From: Rhizobium sp. Root1220 | GTDB taxonomy: Bacteria > Pseudomonadota > Alphaproteobacteria > Rhizobiales > Rhizobiaceae | Length of the DNA: 64,000 bases | Direction: 5' to 3' | NCBI RefSeq assembly: GCF_001426265.1 | Contig: NZ_LMDG01000034.1 | Coordinates: forward strand, 1 to 64,000 | Shown: one piece after another, positions 53,695 to 62,549 of the stretch | Layout: every line of letters starts with the position of its first letter | Position numbering within the stretch: position 1 is the stretch's first letter | The notes under the pieces: model-generated | Told to the model about the DNA's origin: nothing | Seen by the model: the letters and a program-made list of their open reading frames with translations, nothing else | Databases searched by the model: none | Program-made: the position numbers and the translations under genes

Positions 53695-54518
53695 TCGATG
53701 CCGTCTCGCCCAATGCCTACGTAACTCTGGTGACGAATGGCGACTATGCGATGGGCGCGACAGCACTTGTCCGTTCGCTGCGCCGCACGGAGACGATGGC
53801 GGATATCGTCGTGCTTCACACAGCCGGCGTGGCCTCTTCCGCCCTTGCGCCGCTCGCCAGGCTGGGTTGCCGCCTGATCGAAGTAGCACATCTGCCTCTC
53901 TCGGATGCCTTCAACGAACGCCACGCGCGCGGCAACCTGCATGCCGCGGCTCCTTTCACAAAGGGCCGCAAGCCGGACTTCCATTCGCCACTCGACAATT
54001 TCTGCAAGCTGCGGCTCTGGGAACTGACCGAATACACCCGTTGCGTCTTCATCGACGCCGATGCGATCGTGTTGCGGAGCATTGACAAGCTGTTCCTCTA
54101 TCCGGAGTTCTCGGCCGCTCCCAACGTCTACGAATCGCTTGCCGATTTCCACCGCATGAATTCCGGCGTCTTCGTCGCGCAGCCGTCGGTTGACACGTTT
54201 CGACGCATGCTGAACCGGCTCGATCAGCCGGGTATCTTGTGGAAACGCACCGATCAGACGTTTCTCCAGGCGTTTTTCCCCGATTGGCACGGTCTGCCGG
54301 TCTATTTCAATATGCTGCAGTATGTATGGTTCACCATGCCGGACCTTTGGGACTGGAAGAGCATTTCGATCCTGCACTACCAGTATGAAAAACCATGGGA
54401 ATCGGATCATCCGAAGGCCGCTGCATTGCGGCCGCTGATCGACCTCTGGCAGGCATTCCATTCCGGTGATGAAGTGCCGGACATATCGGCAATGGCCAAT
54501 CCGGAAGAGGCAGCATGA
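53691..54518 (+). CDS. sqdD: Sulfolipid glycosyltransferase SqdD (GT8-like)
   Basis: A 275-residue glycogenin-like family 8 transferase. AYVTLVTNGDYAMGATALVRSL opens the nucleotide-binding fold, DADAIVL is the DXD metal motif, and NSGVFVAQPS follows. In Rhodobacter the sqdD product acts after UDP-sulfoquinovose. The start overlaps sqdB and the end overlaps sqdC by four bases. Confidence 0.88.
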   Translation: MIDAVSPNAYVTLVTNGDYAMGATALVRSLRRTETMADIVVLHTAGVASSALAPLARLGCRLIEVAHLPLSDAFNERHARGNLHAAAPFTKGRKPDFHSPLDNFCKLRLWELTEYTRCVFIDADAIVLRSIDKLFLYPEFSAAPNVYESLADFHRMNSGVFVAQPSVDTFRRMLNRLDQPGILWKRTDQTFLQAFFPDWHGLPVYFNMLQYVWFTMPDLWDWKSISILHYQYEKPWESDHPKAAALRPLIDLWQAFHSGDEVPDISAMANPEEAA

Positions 54519-55426
54519 AGGTACTGGTATCTGGCGGCACAGGGCTTGTCGGTCGTTACATCGTCGAGGAGCTTCTGGCCGCCGGATATTCCGTCATCAT
54601 CGGCGGCCGCCATGCACCGCTGCCACGTGCCTTTTCGCGTCCCGTGGAGTTCGCGCCACTGTCTCTTGATCCGTCGCGCGATCACATCGAAGCGTTCGAT
54701 GACGCCTATTTCTTCGTACACGCGGCTTTACACCATCTGCCGGGAACATACCGCGGCGGAGAGGGCGACGATCCCGAGACTTTCAAGAGGCTCAATCTCG
54801 ATGGCACTGTCAGGCTCTTCGAAGCAGCCAAGCGCGCCGGCACGCGCCGTTGCGTGTTCATATCCAGCCGTGCGGCCTATGGCGAGCATCCGTCGGGCAC
54901 GGTCCTCACCGAATCGACGCCTGCGAAGCCTCAAACACTCTATGGCCAGATCAAGCTGGACGCCGAGCGCAGCCTCGCCCATCTTGCCGCTCCGGGTTTC
55001 GCGACCGCGAGCCTTCGACTGACAGGTGTCTACGGCAACCTTCGCCCCAACAAATGGGACAAGCTGATCGACGACTACCTCGCCGGGCGACCGATCCTGT
55101 CGCGAGCCGGAACAGAGGTACACGGATGTGACGTCGGCCGGGCCGTAAGGCTCATGCTCGAAACTGAGAGCGTCCGGATTTCCGGCGAAGCGTTCAACGT
55201 TTCCGACGTCACGCTGGATACCTGGGATATTCTCGAGCCGATCCGCTGGGAACGTGATTGTGTGAACCGGCTCCCCGATGCCGCGAACAAGACGCTGTTG
55301 ACGCCGATGGATACGACAAAAATCCGTGCGCTGGGCTGGCTGCCGGGCGGCCTGCCGCTTTTTGAGGAGACCATGCACGCCCTCGCTACCGTCGGAATGC
55401 AACCGCACAGGCTCACACAAGCATAA
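54515..55426 (+). CDS. sqdC: Sulfolipid biosynthesis NAD-dependent epimerase/dehydratase SqdC
   Basis: A 303-residue SDR protein. MKVLVSGGTGLVGRYIVEEL is the coenzyme motif and the catalytic serine/tyrosine-lysine set is seen as ISSRAAYG and YGQIKLDAE. Order and coupling with sqdB and sqdD match the Rhodobacter sqdBDC operon, where loss of sqdC leads to a sulfoquinovosyl-dihydroxyacetone intermediate. I assign it mainly from that context. Confidence 0.8.
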   Translation: MKVLVSGGTGLVGRYIVEELLAAGYSVIIGGRHAPLPRAFSRPVEFAPLSLDPSRDHIEAFDDAYFFVHAALHHLPGTYRGGEGDDPETFKRLNLDGTVRLFEAAKRAGTRRCVFISSRAAYGEHPSGTVLTESTPAKPQTLYGQIKLDAERSLAHLAAPGFATASLRLTGVYGNLRPNKWDKLIDDYLAGRPILSRAGTEVHGCDVGRAVRLMLETESVRISGEAFNVSDVTLDTWDILEPIRWERDCVNRLPDAANKTLLTPMDTTKIRALGWLPGGLPLFEETMHALATVGMQPHRLTQA

Positions 55427-55466
55427 GGTTGCAGATTGGCTCCGACGGTGCAATCCGGGGGATAGT

Positions 55467-56210
55467 ATGCTGGTCGGCTCCACTTCAGCGTTGAACATTC
55501 TGAGCAATCCATATTCGGGCAGCGGCGGCGCCAACGCTCCGACAGGCAGCGCCGGCGGCGCAAGGCTGACGATACTGCAGAGCTCCGAAAAGGCGCTCGA
55601 CGCGCTGCGCGACAGTATCAAGACGTCCTCCGACGCCGCCAAGCAGCGTGCTGCCCGCAAGCTTGAGGAAGCCAAGCAGCAGTTGCAAATGCTCAAGAGC
55701 GGCGGCTTTCCACCCGAAGTCGTCGCCCGGCTTGCGGCCGAACTCGCCCACAAGATTAGCGCCGCAGCCGCCGAATTCGCCTCGGCTGTCGCTGCAACGG
55801 CTTCCAGCGCTACGGCATCTGCGAACACCGTTGCCGCTGACGCAGGCACAGGGGCTGCGGCCGAAGCCAGCGCCGCTGCAAACGCAGAAGCGGCACTAGC
55901 CTCGACCGAGGATGGCAGCTCCAGCGATTCCTCGGCCCGGGCTGACGAACCGGATGGCGCGTCCCACGCACGCAACGCCTACCAAACCATCGTCGAGGAC
56001 GGCAGGGAGTCGGTCTCGGGCATCTCCCCCGATGATCGCAAGACGATGGAGGAATTCAAATCGATCCTGCGGGACGTCCGCCAGTTGATGGACAAGGCGA
56101 TGCGCGATATGTGGGCCAGGAACGCCCGGCGCGGACAGGGCGACGAGGCTGGCCACGGCGCAGCTTTCGAAGCGCAGGTAGTCGCAGAGCCGAGCAGCAT
56201 CATCGTCTGA
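55467..56210 (+). CDS. Ala/Ser-rich protein of unknown function with coiled coil
   Basis: A 247-residue protein without a signal peptide. A helical part at about 40-75 (AAKQRAARKLEEAKQQLQML) and a very Ala/Ser/Thr-rich region at about 90-165 surround a short conserved-looking end (RKTMEEFKSILRDVRQLMDKAMRDMW). It is 40 bases after sqdC on the same strand and might be co-transcribed. ATG 55467 is used. Not recognised. Confidence 0.6.
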   Translation: MLVGSTSALNILSNPYSGSGGANAPTGSAGGARLTILQSSEKALDALRDSIKTSSDAAKQRAARKLEEAKQQLQMLKSGGFPPEVVARLAAELAHKISAAAAEFASAVAATASSATASANTVAADAGTGAAAEASAAANAEAALASTEDGSSSDSSARADEPDGASHARNAYQTIVEDGRESVSGISPDDRKTMEEFKSILRDVRQLMDKAMRDMWARNARRGQGDEAGHGAAFEAQVVAEPSSIIV

Positions 56211-56303
56211 TCGCGGGCCATCGTGACGGGCGAAGGTTGCATTCGCCCGTTGCAATGAACCGCCGGCGCATTATGGTTCCGCTTGAACATCGTGACGGAC
56301 GCC

Positions 56304-56891
56304 ATGAGCCCGAAAGAATTGAAAGCTGAACTACGCGCCGCGCGGCTGGCGCTTCGTGATGCCATCTCGGCCGACACGCGCATCGAGATGAGCCTGGCGA
56401 TGGCCGAGCATGCCGGCGAAGCGATTGCATTCGATCCTGGCACGATTATCTCAGGGTTTCTGCCGATCCGGTCGGAGGCCGACATCCGTCCGCTGATGGC
56501 GCGGTTCCAGGCTCGTGGCGCAAGGCTTTGCGTGCCAGCCATCATTGATCGCAAGACAATTGTCTTTCGCGAACTCATCCGCGGCGTTCCGCTTGTCAGC
56601 ACCGGCTTCGGGACGTCGGGTCCCGGGCCGGATGCCCCCATCCTGAATCCAGAAATCCTGCTCGTGCCCCTGTCGGCTTTCGATGCGCGAGGCCATCGCA
56701 TCGGCTACGGCGCCGGTCACTACGACCGCGCAATCGACCGTTTGAAGCAAAAAGGCATGATTCCGAAACTGATCGGCATTGCATTCGACTGCCAGGAAGT
56801 GGCACATGTGCCCGACGAGCCGCATGACGTAAGCCTGGATGCCATCCTGACAGAAAGCGGCCTGCGCTTTTTTGCCTCTTGGATTGGATAG
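56304..56891 (+). CDS. 5-formyltetrahydrofolate cyclo-ligase
   Basis: A 195-residue enzyme that converts 5-formyl-THF to methenyl-THF with ATP. The signature GYGAGHYDRAI is at about residue 137, and RSEADIRPLM and LVPLSAFDARGHRIG match the family. A TTG at 56283 is an alternative start. It is two bases ahead of the YmdB-like gene. No 6S RNA, often next to this gene, fits in the short space upstream. Confidence 0.9.
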   Translation: MSPKELKAELRAARLALRDAISADTRIEMSLAMAEHAGEAIAFDPGTIISGFLPIRSEADIRPLMARFQARGARLCVPAIIDRKTIVFRELIRGVPLVSTGFGTSGPGPDAPILNPEILLVPLSAFDARGHRIGYGAGHYDRAIDRLKQKGMIPKLIGIAFDCQEVAHVPDEPHDVSLDAILTESGLRFFASWIG

Positions 56892-56893
56892 CA

Positions 56894-57718
56894 ATGCGAC
56901 TGCTTTTTCTGGGTGACATGGTCGGCAAGACCGGACGCACGGCGGTCTGGGATCGCCTTCCCGGCCTGATATCGGACCTGAAGCTCGACTTCGTCATCGT
57001 CAACGGCGAGAACGCCGCCGGAGGCTTCGGCATCACCGAAGACATCTTTCTCGAAACCATCAATGCCGGCGCAGACGTGGTGACCACGGGCAACCACGTC
57101 TGGGACCAGAAGGAAGCAGTCGGCTTTGCCGGTCGCCATGACCAGTTCCTGCGCCCGGCCAATTACCCGCAGGGAACGCCAGGCCGCGGCTCTGGAATCT
57201 TCTACGCCCGCAACGGAGCCCGCATTCTGGTGGCCAACATCATGGGCCGCGTCTTCATGCATCCCGAGTTGGATGACCCCTTCAAGTCCGCGGAAACCAT
57301 CCTCGCCGCCTGCCCGCTGAAGGAGCAGGCCGATGCGATCATCTTCGATTTCCACGCCGAAGCCACCAGCGAGAAGCAATGCTTCGGGCACTTCGTCGAC
57401 GGACGCGCCAGCCTCGTCGTCGGCACCCACACGCATGTGCCGACCGCTGACCACCAGATCCTGAACGGTGGCACGGCCTATCTATCGGATGCCGGCATGT
57501 GCGGCGACTACGACTCGTCTCTCGGTATGGACAAGGAAGAACCCCTCAACCGGTTCATTTCCAAGATGCCCAAGGGCCGCATGGAAGCGGCAACCGGACC
57601 AGCGACGATCTGCGGCGTCGGCGTCGAGATTTCGGACGCAACCGGACTGGCCGAAAAGATCGCGCCGCTCCGCCTCGGACCGAGGCTTTCCGAGACCATT
57701 GCGGAGTTCTGGCGCTAA
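56894..57718 (+). CDS. YmdB-family metallophosphoesterase
   Basis: A 274-residue enzyme. LGDMVGKTGR, VNGENAAGGFGIT, TGNHVWDQKE, IFDFHAEATSEK and VGTHTHVPT are the complete di-metal site of the TIGR00282/YmdB class, which includes a 2',3'-cyclic nucleotide phosphodiesterase involved in Bacillus colony development. It starts two bases after the folate ligase stop and is likely co-transcribed. Confidence 0.9.
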   Translation: MRLLFLGDMVGKTGRTAVWDRLPGLISDLKLDFVIVNGENAAGGFGITEDIFLETINAGADVVTTGNHVWDQKEAVGFAGRHDQFLRPANYPQGTPGRGSGIFYARNGARILVANIMGRVFMHPELDDPFKSAETILAACPLKEQADAIIFDFHAEATSEKQCFGHFVDGRASLVVGTHTHVPTADHQILNGGTAYLSDAGMCGDYDSSLGMDKEEPLNRFISKMPKGRMEAATGPATICGVGVEISDATGLAEKIAPLRLGPRLSETIAEFWR

Positions 57719-57836
57719 GCACGGCATCCGGCGTGCATGACACAAAAGTGAGCATCGGGGGCGGATTTTGGTCTGGACCGATGCGACCCCTTGCCGCATC
57801 CTCGCTGGCATCGTGACAGCGACGGAGGAAGTGGGC

Positions 57837-58673
57837 ATGAGGCCGCGTTTTCTTGTCTTCGCAATTGCCTGCCTGCTGTTCCTCGTCGCTGCGGAATCCG
57901 CACTCGCACAGCAGGAACGCGGCAACGTCAGCCAATGTCAGGCCGTTGCACAGGCGATCCCTAAGGCAACGTTCGCGAGCTTTTCCCGTGCGCCGCCGTT
58001 AGTGCCGGCGGGTGCCGCTGAAGAAACGGTGACGCTCACCTACGTCGGCCATTCGACCTTTTTGATCGAGACGCCAGCCGGCGTCAGCATCGCAACGGAT
58101 TACAGCGGCTGGTATACGCCGCCGCGTCTGCCGATGGTGGCAACGATGAACCGCGCCCACACGTCGCACTACACAACTACGCCGGATACGGCGATAAGGT
58201 ACGTACTGCACGGCTGGAGCGACATTCCGGACCAAAAGGCGGACGTCGACATGATGGTCGGCGATACCTACATCCGCAACGTCACGACCGATATTCGCGG
58301 CGGCTACGGCGCCCCGCAGAAGGACGGCAACTCGATCTTCATCTTCGAAGTCGCAGGGCTCTGTATCGGCCACCTCGGACACCTGCACTACGAGTTGACC
58401 GAAGCGCACTATACCGAGATCGGTCGGCTCGACATCGTCATGGTGCCGGTTGACGGAGGCCTGACGATGGGCGCCGACAGCATGAGCCGCATCATCAAGC
58501 GGCTCCGGTCTTCCCTTATCATGCCAATGCATCAACCAAGGCCGCTGCAGAGTTTCCTGTCGATGTTTGGCCCGGATTTCGACATCAGCTACGCTCCAAC
58601 GGACACCATCACCGTATCGATGCGAACGCTGCCGAGAAAGCCTTTGATCTATATCTCCAAGGGCATGCAGTAG
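57837..58673 (+). CDS. Exported MBL-fold (UlaG-like) protein with altered metal site
   Basis: A 278-residue protein with a signal peptide (cleavage near SALAQ, about residue 25). LTYVGHSTFLIETPAGVSIATDYSGWY is the opening of the UlaG-type metallo-beta-lactamase fold and the domain ends in MPMHQP. The usual THxHxDH motif is not visible; the region reads MNRAHTSHYT, and later GHLGHLHYEL. It may use a different metal set or have lost hydrolase activity. Confidence 0.75.
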   Translation: MRPRFLVFAIACLLFLVAAESALAQQERGNVSQCQAVAQAIPKATFASFSRAPPLVPAGAAEETVTLTYVGHSTFLIETPAGVSIATDYSGWYTPPRLPMVATMNRAHTSHYTTTPDTAIRYVLHGWSDIPDQKADVDMMVGDTYIRNVTTDIRGGYGAPQKDGNSIFIFEVAGLCIGHLGHLHYELTEAHYTEIGRLDIVMVPVDGGLTMGADSMSRIIKRLRSSLIMPMHQPRPLQSFLSMFGPDFDISYAPTDTITVSMRTLPRKPLIYISKGMQ

Positions 58674-58706
58674 CGTACCCGGCAAATGATGAAGACGCGA
58701 GATCGC

Positions 58707-59210
58707 CTACGCGAAATGCAGGTGCTGCCTGACACCGACATCCGGCGTCTTGTCGTCGTCAAGATTCGCCTTGGCGATTTCCCAGCCGAATTTGAGCTTG
58801 CTGCCGGTGGACACCCAAATCTCGGCATCGTCCACATGCATGGCCAGCATCGTCAATTTTGGATCCTTCTTGCCGTCTTCATACCACGCGGCAACGACCG
58901 AGTTCCAATATTCATCGATCTTCGATGACTCCGGCCGAACCTCAATCTTGCCTGCAAGGCAGGCATGATAGTCGTGCTCTTTGCCGACAACGCAAAAATG
59001 CGCCCGCATGCCCGGCTTGATGGCCTGCGCGATATCAGCATCCGACTTTGTGTAGAACCAGATGGTGTTAGTCTTCGGATCGGCGTGCGGCGCCATCGGC
59101 TGCATGTGCATGTCCACGCCATCGACGCCGAGCATTCCGGCATGGATTTCGTTTACCTGATCCCAGAGCTGACGCGCTGGGTGCTCCCTTGCTTCGTTGA
59201 AACTAGCCAT
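58707..59210 (-). CDS. Pyridoxamine-5'-phosphate-oxidase-like (general stress) protein
   Basis: A 167-residue split-barrel flavin-binding protein of the general stress protein 26 group. MASFNEAREHPARQLWDQVNEI start, WFYTKSDADIAQAI, and C-terminal DDAEIWVSTGSKLKFGWEIAKA match. These proteins bind FMN or FAD; the reaction is not known. It converges on the MBL gene with 33 bases between. Confidence 0.82.
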   Translation of the reverse strand: MASFNEAREHPARQLWDQVNEIHAGMLGVDGVDMHMQPMAPHADPKTNTIWFYTKSDADIAQAIKPGMRAHFCVVGKEHDYHACLAGKIEVRPESSKIDEYWNSVVAAWYEDGKKDPKLTMLAMHVDDAEIWVSTGSKLKFGWEIAKANLDDDKTPDVGVRQHLHFA

Positions 59211-59322
59211 GACGCTTCCTTCCGTTTCGAGGGCTGTGGTTTGAAACGTCAGCTTCCCGGCTTTGTTCCCCAGTCGCCGGCAAGATGCTACGCTCGAACA
59301 CACGCGCGAAACGGAGATGTGC

Positions 59323-59754
59323 ATGAGCAATCCAGCCTTTCTGAGCTTGGCAGTCTCTCTGGCGGTTGCCTTGCCCGGCCTCGCCGCCGACCGAGCCTTC
59401 AAGCCCGATGAAAACGGACAGGTCGTCTTCGTCACCCCCTCGAGGAACATCGGCTGCACCTATATCCCGAAGGGCGGGACGCCGATGTATACGCCGGACG
59501 ATGGAGGGCCAGAACTCGGATGCGATCGCATCGAACCGCTGTATGTCCGTCTCGTACTTTCAGCGTCCGGAGCGGCTTTCATCTTCAAAATGGAAGGCGA
59601 TAGTGCCTGCTGCAGCGACACCAACATTCTGCAATACGGCGACAGCTGGCGGGCGGGGCCGTTCAGCTGCAGTTCCGAGCAAACCGGCCTGCAATGCAGC
59701 CGTGACGACGGCCATGGCTTCTTCGCGAGCCGGAAAAAATACGCAGTCAACTAG
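59323..59754 (+). CDS. Exported protein of unknown function (DUF6636-like)
   Basis: A 143-residue protein with a signal peptide (cleavage near LAAD, about residue 22). FVTPSRNIGCTYIPKG and the C-terminal FSCSSEQTGLQCSRDDGHGFFASRKK resemble the TPSxNIxC...CxxxxxHGFxxSR pattern of a small secreted family. About five cysteines suggest disulfides. Start at 59323; ATG 59317 is also in frame. Confidence 0.7.
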   Translation: MSNPAFLSLAVSLAVALPGLAADRAFKPDENGQVVFVTPSRNIGCTYIPKGGTPMYTPDDGGPELGCDRIEPLYVRLVLSASGAAFIFKMEGDSACCSDTNILQYGDSWRAGPFSCSSEQTGLQCSRDDGHGFFASRKKYAVN

Positions 59755-59865
59755 GGTGGCGTCGCGGGCCGCCACTCGGCGGATGCACCGCTTTTCCCTT
59801 GAATACAGCCCGTTTCGCTCTTATAAGGCGCCCCATTCCGACAATAAGACGTGAGCAGGGGTGCC

Positions 59866-60612
59866 ATGGCTGGCCATTCACAGTTTAAAAACATCATGCA
59901 TCGCAAGGGCCGCCAGGATTCCGTGCGTTCGAAAATGTTCTCCAAGCTCGCGCGCGAAATCACCGTTGCGGCAAAGGCCGGTCTGCCCGACCCGACGATG
60001 AACGCGCGCCTGCGCCTGGCGATCCAGAATGCCAAGGCCCAGTCGATGCCCAAGGACAACATCGATCGAGCCATCAAGAAGGCAGCGGGCAGCGATGGCG
60101 AAAATTACGATGAAGTGCGCTACGAAGGCTACGGCCCGGGCGGCACCGCGATCATTGTCGAAGCCCTCACCGACAACCGCAATCGCACCGCCTCCAACGT
60201 CCGCTCGATCTTCACCAAAGCAGGCGGCGCACTCGGCGAAACCGGCTCGGTGTCCTTCTCCTTCGACCATGTCGGCGAGATCACCTACAAGCTTTCGGCA
60301 GGCGATGCCGACAAGATGATGGAAGCGGCCATCGAAGCCGGGGCCGACGACGTCGAGACCGACGAGGAAGGCCACTATATCACCTGCGCTTTCGAATCCC
60401 TTGGCGAAGTTGCCAAGGCGCTCGAAGCGACCCTCGGCGAAGCCGAAACGGTCAAATCCGTGTGGCGCGCCCAGAACAATGTGCCGGTGGACGAGGAACG
60501 CGCCCAGTCACTGCTGAAGCTCATCGACAGCCTCGAAGACGACGACGACGTGCAGAACGTCTTCTCGAACTTCGAAGTCTCCGAAGAAGTGCTGGCCAAG
60601 CTCTCCGCTTGA
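59866..60612 (+). CDS. YebC/PmpR-TACO1 family protein
   Basis: A 248-residue protein starting MAGHSQFKNIMHRKGRQD, the invariant YebC N-terminus, with ARLRLAIQNAKAQSMPKDNI and YEGYGPGGTAIIVEALTDN following. Members act in translation of difficult sequences or as local regulators. In many alphaproteobacteria ruvC lies next, but here ialB follows. ATG 59866 is chosen over an upstream start by this N-terminus. Confidence 0.95.
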   Translation: MAGHSQFKNIMHRKGRQDSVRSKMFSKLAREITVAAKAGLPDPTMNARLRLAIQNAKAQSMPKDNIDRAIKKAAGSDGENYDEVRYEGYGPGGTAIIVEALTDNRNRTASNVRSIFTKAGGALGETGSVSFSFDHVGEITYKLSAGDADKMMEAAIEAGADDVETDEEGHYITCAFESLGEVAKALEATLGEAETVKSVWRAQNNVPVDEERAQSLLKLIDSLEDDDDVQNVFSNFEVSEEVLAKLSA

Positions 60613-60635
60613 TTCAATCTGCTGTTGTTTGAAAC

Positions 60636-60662
60636 GCCGGCCCGGAAACGCGGCCGGCTTTT
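60636..60662 (+). terminator. Rho-independent terminator after yebC
   Basis: GCCGGCC pairs with GGCCGGC around CGGAAACGC, then TTTT. It is 24 bases after the yebC-type stop. The next 180 bases up to ialB hold no gene. Confidence 0.85.
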
Positions 60663-60843
60663 CCTTGTCCACATCATCCGAGCGTCAATTCTCACATCCT
60701 GGCGCCGACCGGTAACACGTCCGTGAACGGGAGGCGTTTGTTAAGGTCTCGGTAACCTCGCCAGACTTGAATGCGCCGAATTCGCTCCAGCCGGTCTGCT
60801 TCAAGGCCAGCCTCACTTACTTCTCTCGGCGGGAAATCGACTT

Positions 60844-61350
60844 ATGAAAACACTAGCCCTTTCGCTCTCCTTCACCCTCGCAACCACACTGGCTGGCGCA
60901 TTTGCGGCCCACGCCCAACCATCCATGGTCAAGCAGTTCAACGACTGGGGCGTCTATTCCTATGACCGATCGGGCACGACGGTGTGCTATATCCTGACGG
61001 TACCGAAAACGATGCAGCCTGCCGCCGTAGATCACGGACACAACTTCTTTGTCGTCGGCCATGCACCAGGCAGCAGCACCGGAAGCGAGCCACAGGTAAT
61101 CATGGGCTACGAACTGAAGCCCGGATCGCGCGCCAAAGTGCAGATCGGTGAAAAGGAATTCACGATGTTTACCAAGGGCTCCTCTGCCTGGGTGCTCGAG
61201 GAATCGCGCGAGCCCGATCTGATCGACGCGATGCGCGCCGGCAGCGACCTGACCGTGGATGCCGTCTCCCGCCGTGGCACCGCGACCCGCTATACCTATT
61301 CGCTCAACGGCGTGAGCGCGGCGCTCAAGCGCATGGCACAGTGCAACTGA
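60844..61350 (+). CDS. Invasion-associated locus B family protein
   Basis: A 168-residue periplasmic protein with a signal peptide cleaved after HAQ (about residue 24). FNDWGVYSYDRSGTTVCYILTVPKTMQP and the C-terminal Cys (AQCN) match the IalB family, named from Bartonella erythrocyte invasion but present in many non-pathogenic rhizobia. The role here is probably envelope-related and not invasion. Confidence 0.8.
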   Translation: MKTLALSLSFTLATTLAGAFAAHAQPSMVKQFNDWGVYSYDRSGTTVCYILTVPKTMQPAAVDHGHNFFVVGHAPGSSTGSEPQVIMGYELKPGSRAKVQIGEKEFTMFTKGSSAWVLEESREPDLIDAMRAGSDLTVDAVSRRGTATRYTYSLNGVSAALKRMAQCN

Positions 61351-61471
61351 TCATGCCTCGCACCAGATCGGCCTAGGCGAGAGGCTTTCTCTGCCCTCGC
61401 CTTGAGGGGTACCGTCCGGCAATCGGCGCTCCTGGGGCGTTTATCCCGGTGAACAGGTCCAGTAACCGTGC

Positions 61472-61804
61472 CTACTGCGCGCCGCCAAGGAACGTCATCC
61501 GGGTGAATATCGTGTAGTGCGCCTCGGACGCCATCATCGCCACGAAGACCAGCACCAGCAGCGGTGGCAGCAGGATGGCATAGACAAGCGCCAAGCGTTC
61601 CCAAGCCATATGCATGAAGATCGCGACGATCAATCCGGCCTTGAGCATCATGAAGAGGATGATCAGGGACCACCGGGGATATCCCTGAATGCCGACATAG
61701 TCGACAAGGTATGAGAAGGTACTCAGCACGAACAGCAGCCCCCAGACGACGAGGTAGAGCCTGATCGGATGCTGCTGGCCGGAATGAGTTTGTGCCTGTG
61801 CCAT
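61472..61804 (-). CDS. Cytochrome c oxidase subunit IV family protein
   Basis: A 110-residue protein with three membrane helices (about 18-35, 46-65, 75-95), the prokaryotic COX4/CyoD plan (LKAGLIVAIFMHMAWERLALVY). It follows coxP by nine bases and is the last visible gene of the oxidase operon. Confidence 0.85.
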   Translation of the reverse strand: MAQAQTHSGQQHPIRLYLVVWGLLFVLSTFSYLVDYVGIQGYPRWSLIILFMMLKAGLIVAIFMHMAWERLALVYAILLPPLLVLVFVAMMASEAHYTIFTRMTFLGGAQ

Positions 61805-61813
61805 GATGCGACC

Positions 61814-62539
61814 TCACCAGAGATAGAAGAATGCGAAAATGAAGACCCAGACGAGATCGACGAAGTGCCAGTAGAGGCCCATGATCTCGACGATCTCGTA
61901 ATTGCCCTTGCGGCTCGTGAAGAACCCTCGCCTGCCGGTCTCCAGGTCACCGCGCAGCACCTTTCGCCCGATGATCAGCAGGAAAATCACGCCAAACGTC
62001 ACGTGGGTTCCGTGAAAACCGGTGATCATGAAGAAGGACGATCCGAACTGTGCCGCACCCCACGGATTTTCCCAGGGACGGACGCCTTCACTGATCAGCT
62101 TCGTCCATTCGAAGGCCTGCATGCCGACGAAGGAAGCGCCGAGTGCGGCGGTGAGAAACATCAGTGCCGCCGTCTTTCCGCGCTCGCGGCGATAACCGAA
62201 GTTGACAGCCATCGCCATGGTGCCGCTGCTGCTGATCAGGATGAAGGTCATGATCGCGATCAGGATCAGCGGAACCTCCTGCCCGCCGATATTGAGCGCG
62301 AAGACCTCGCTCGGATTGGGCCAGGGAACCGGCGTCGACATCCGCGCAGTCATGTAGGCCAGCAGGAAGCAGCCAAAGATGAAGGTATCGCTGAGGAGAA
62401 AGATCCACATCATGGCCTTGCCCCAGGAGACGTTCTTGAACGCCCGTTGATCCGAGGCAAAGTCAGCGGCCACGCCGCGCAAGCCGGCTTGAGGCAAGAG
62501 ACGTGTCTGGTCAGTTTCCGTTCGCGTGAGTTCAGACAT
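61814..62539 (-). CDS. coxP: Cytochrome c oxidase subunit III (CoxP-like)
   Basis: A 241-residue subunit III. KAMMWIFLLSDTFIFGCFLLAY, then MQAFEWTKLISEG, FFMITGFHGTHVTFGVIFLL and MGLYWHFVDLVWVFIFAFFYLW are the usual helices. ATG 62539 is used because the frame upstream overlaps the previous gene. Second of two subunit-III-like genes, as in Bradyrhizobium coxMNOP. Confidence 0.85.
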   Translation of the reverse strand: MSELTRTETDQTRLLPQAGLRGVAADFASDQRAFKNVSWGKAMMWIFLLSDTFIFGCFLLAYMTARMSTPVPWPNPSEVFALNIGGQEVPLILIAIMTFILISSSGTMAMAVNFGYRRERGKTAALMFLTAALGASFVGMQAFEWTKLISEGVRPWENPWGAAQFGSSFFMITGFHGTHVTFGVIFLLIIGRKVLRGDLETGRRGFFTSRKGNYEIVEIMGLYWHFVDLVWVFIFAFFYLW

Positions 62540-62549
62540 CGTCCAGCCC

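Noticed and set aside
56211..56303. Space for a 6S RNA, commonly next to the 5-formyl-THF cyclo-ligase gene
   Set aside because: Only about 90 bases are available and no long 6S-like hairpin is visible.
60741..60755. TTAA-N7-GTAA upstream of ialB as a CtrA site
   Set aside because: Second half does not match; likely chance.
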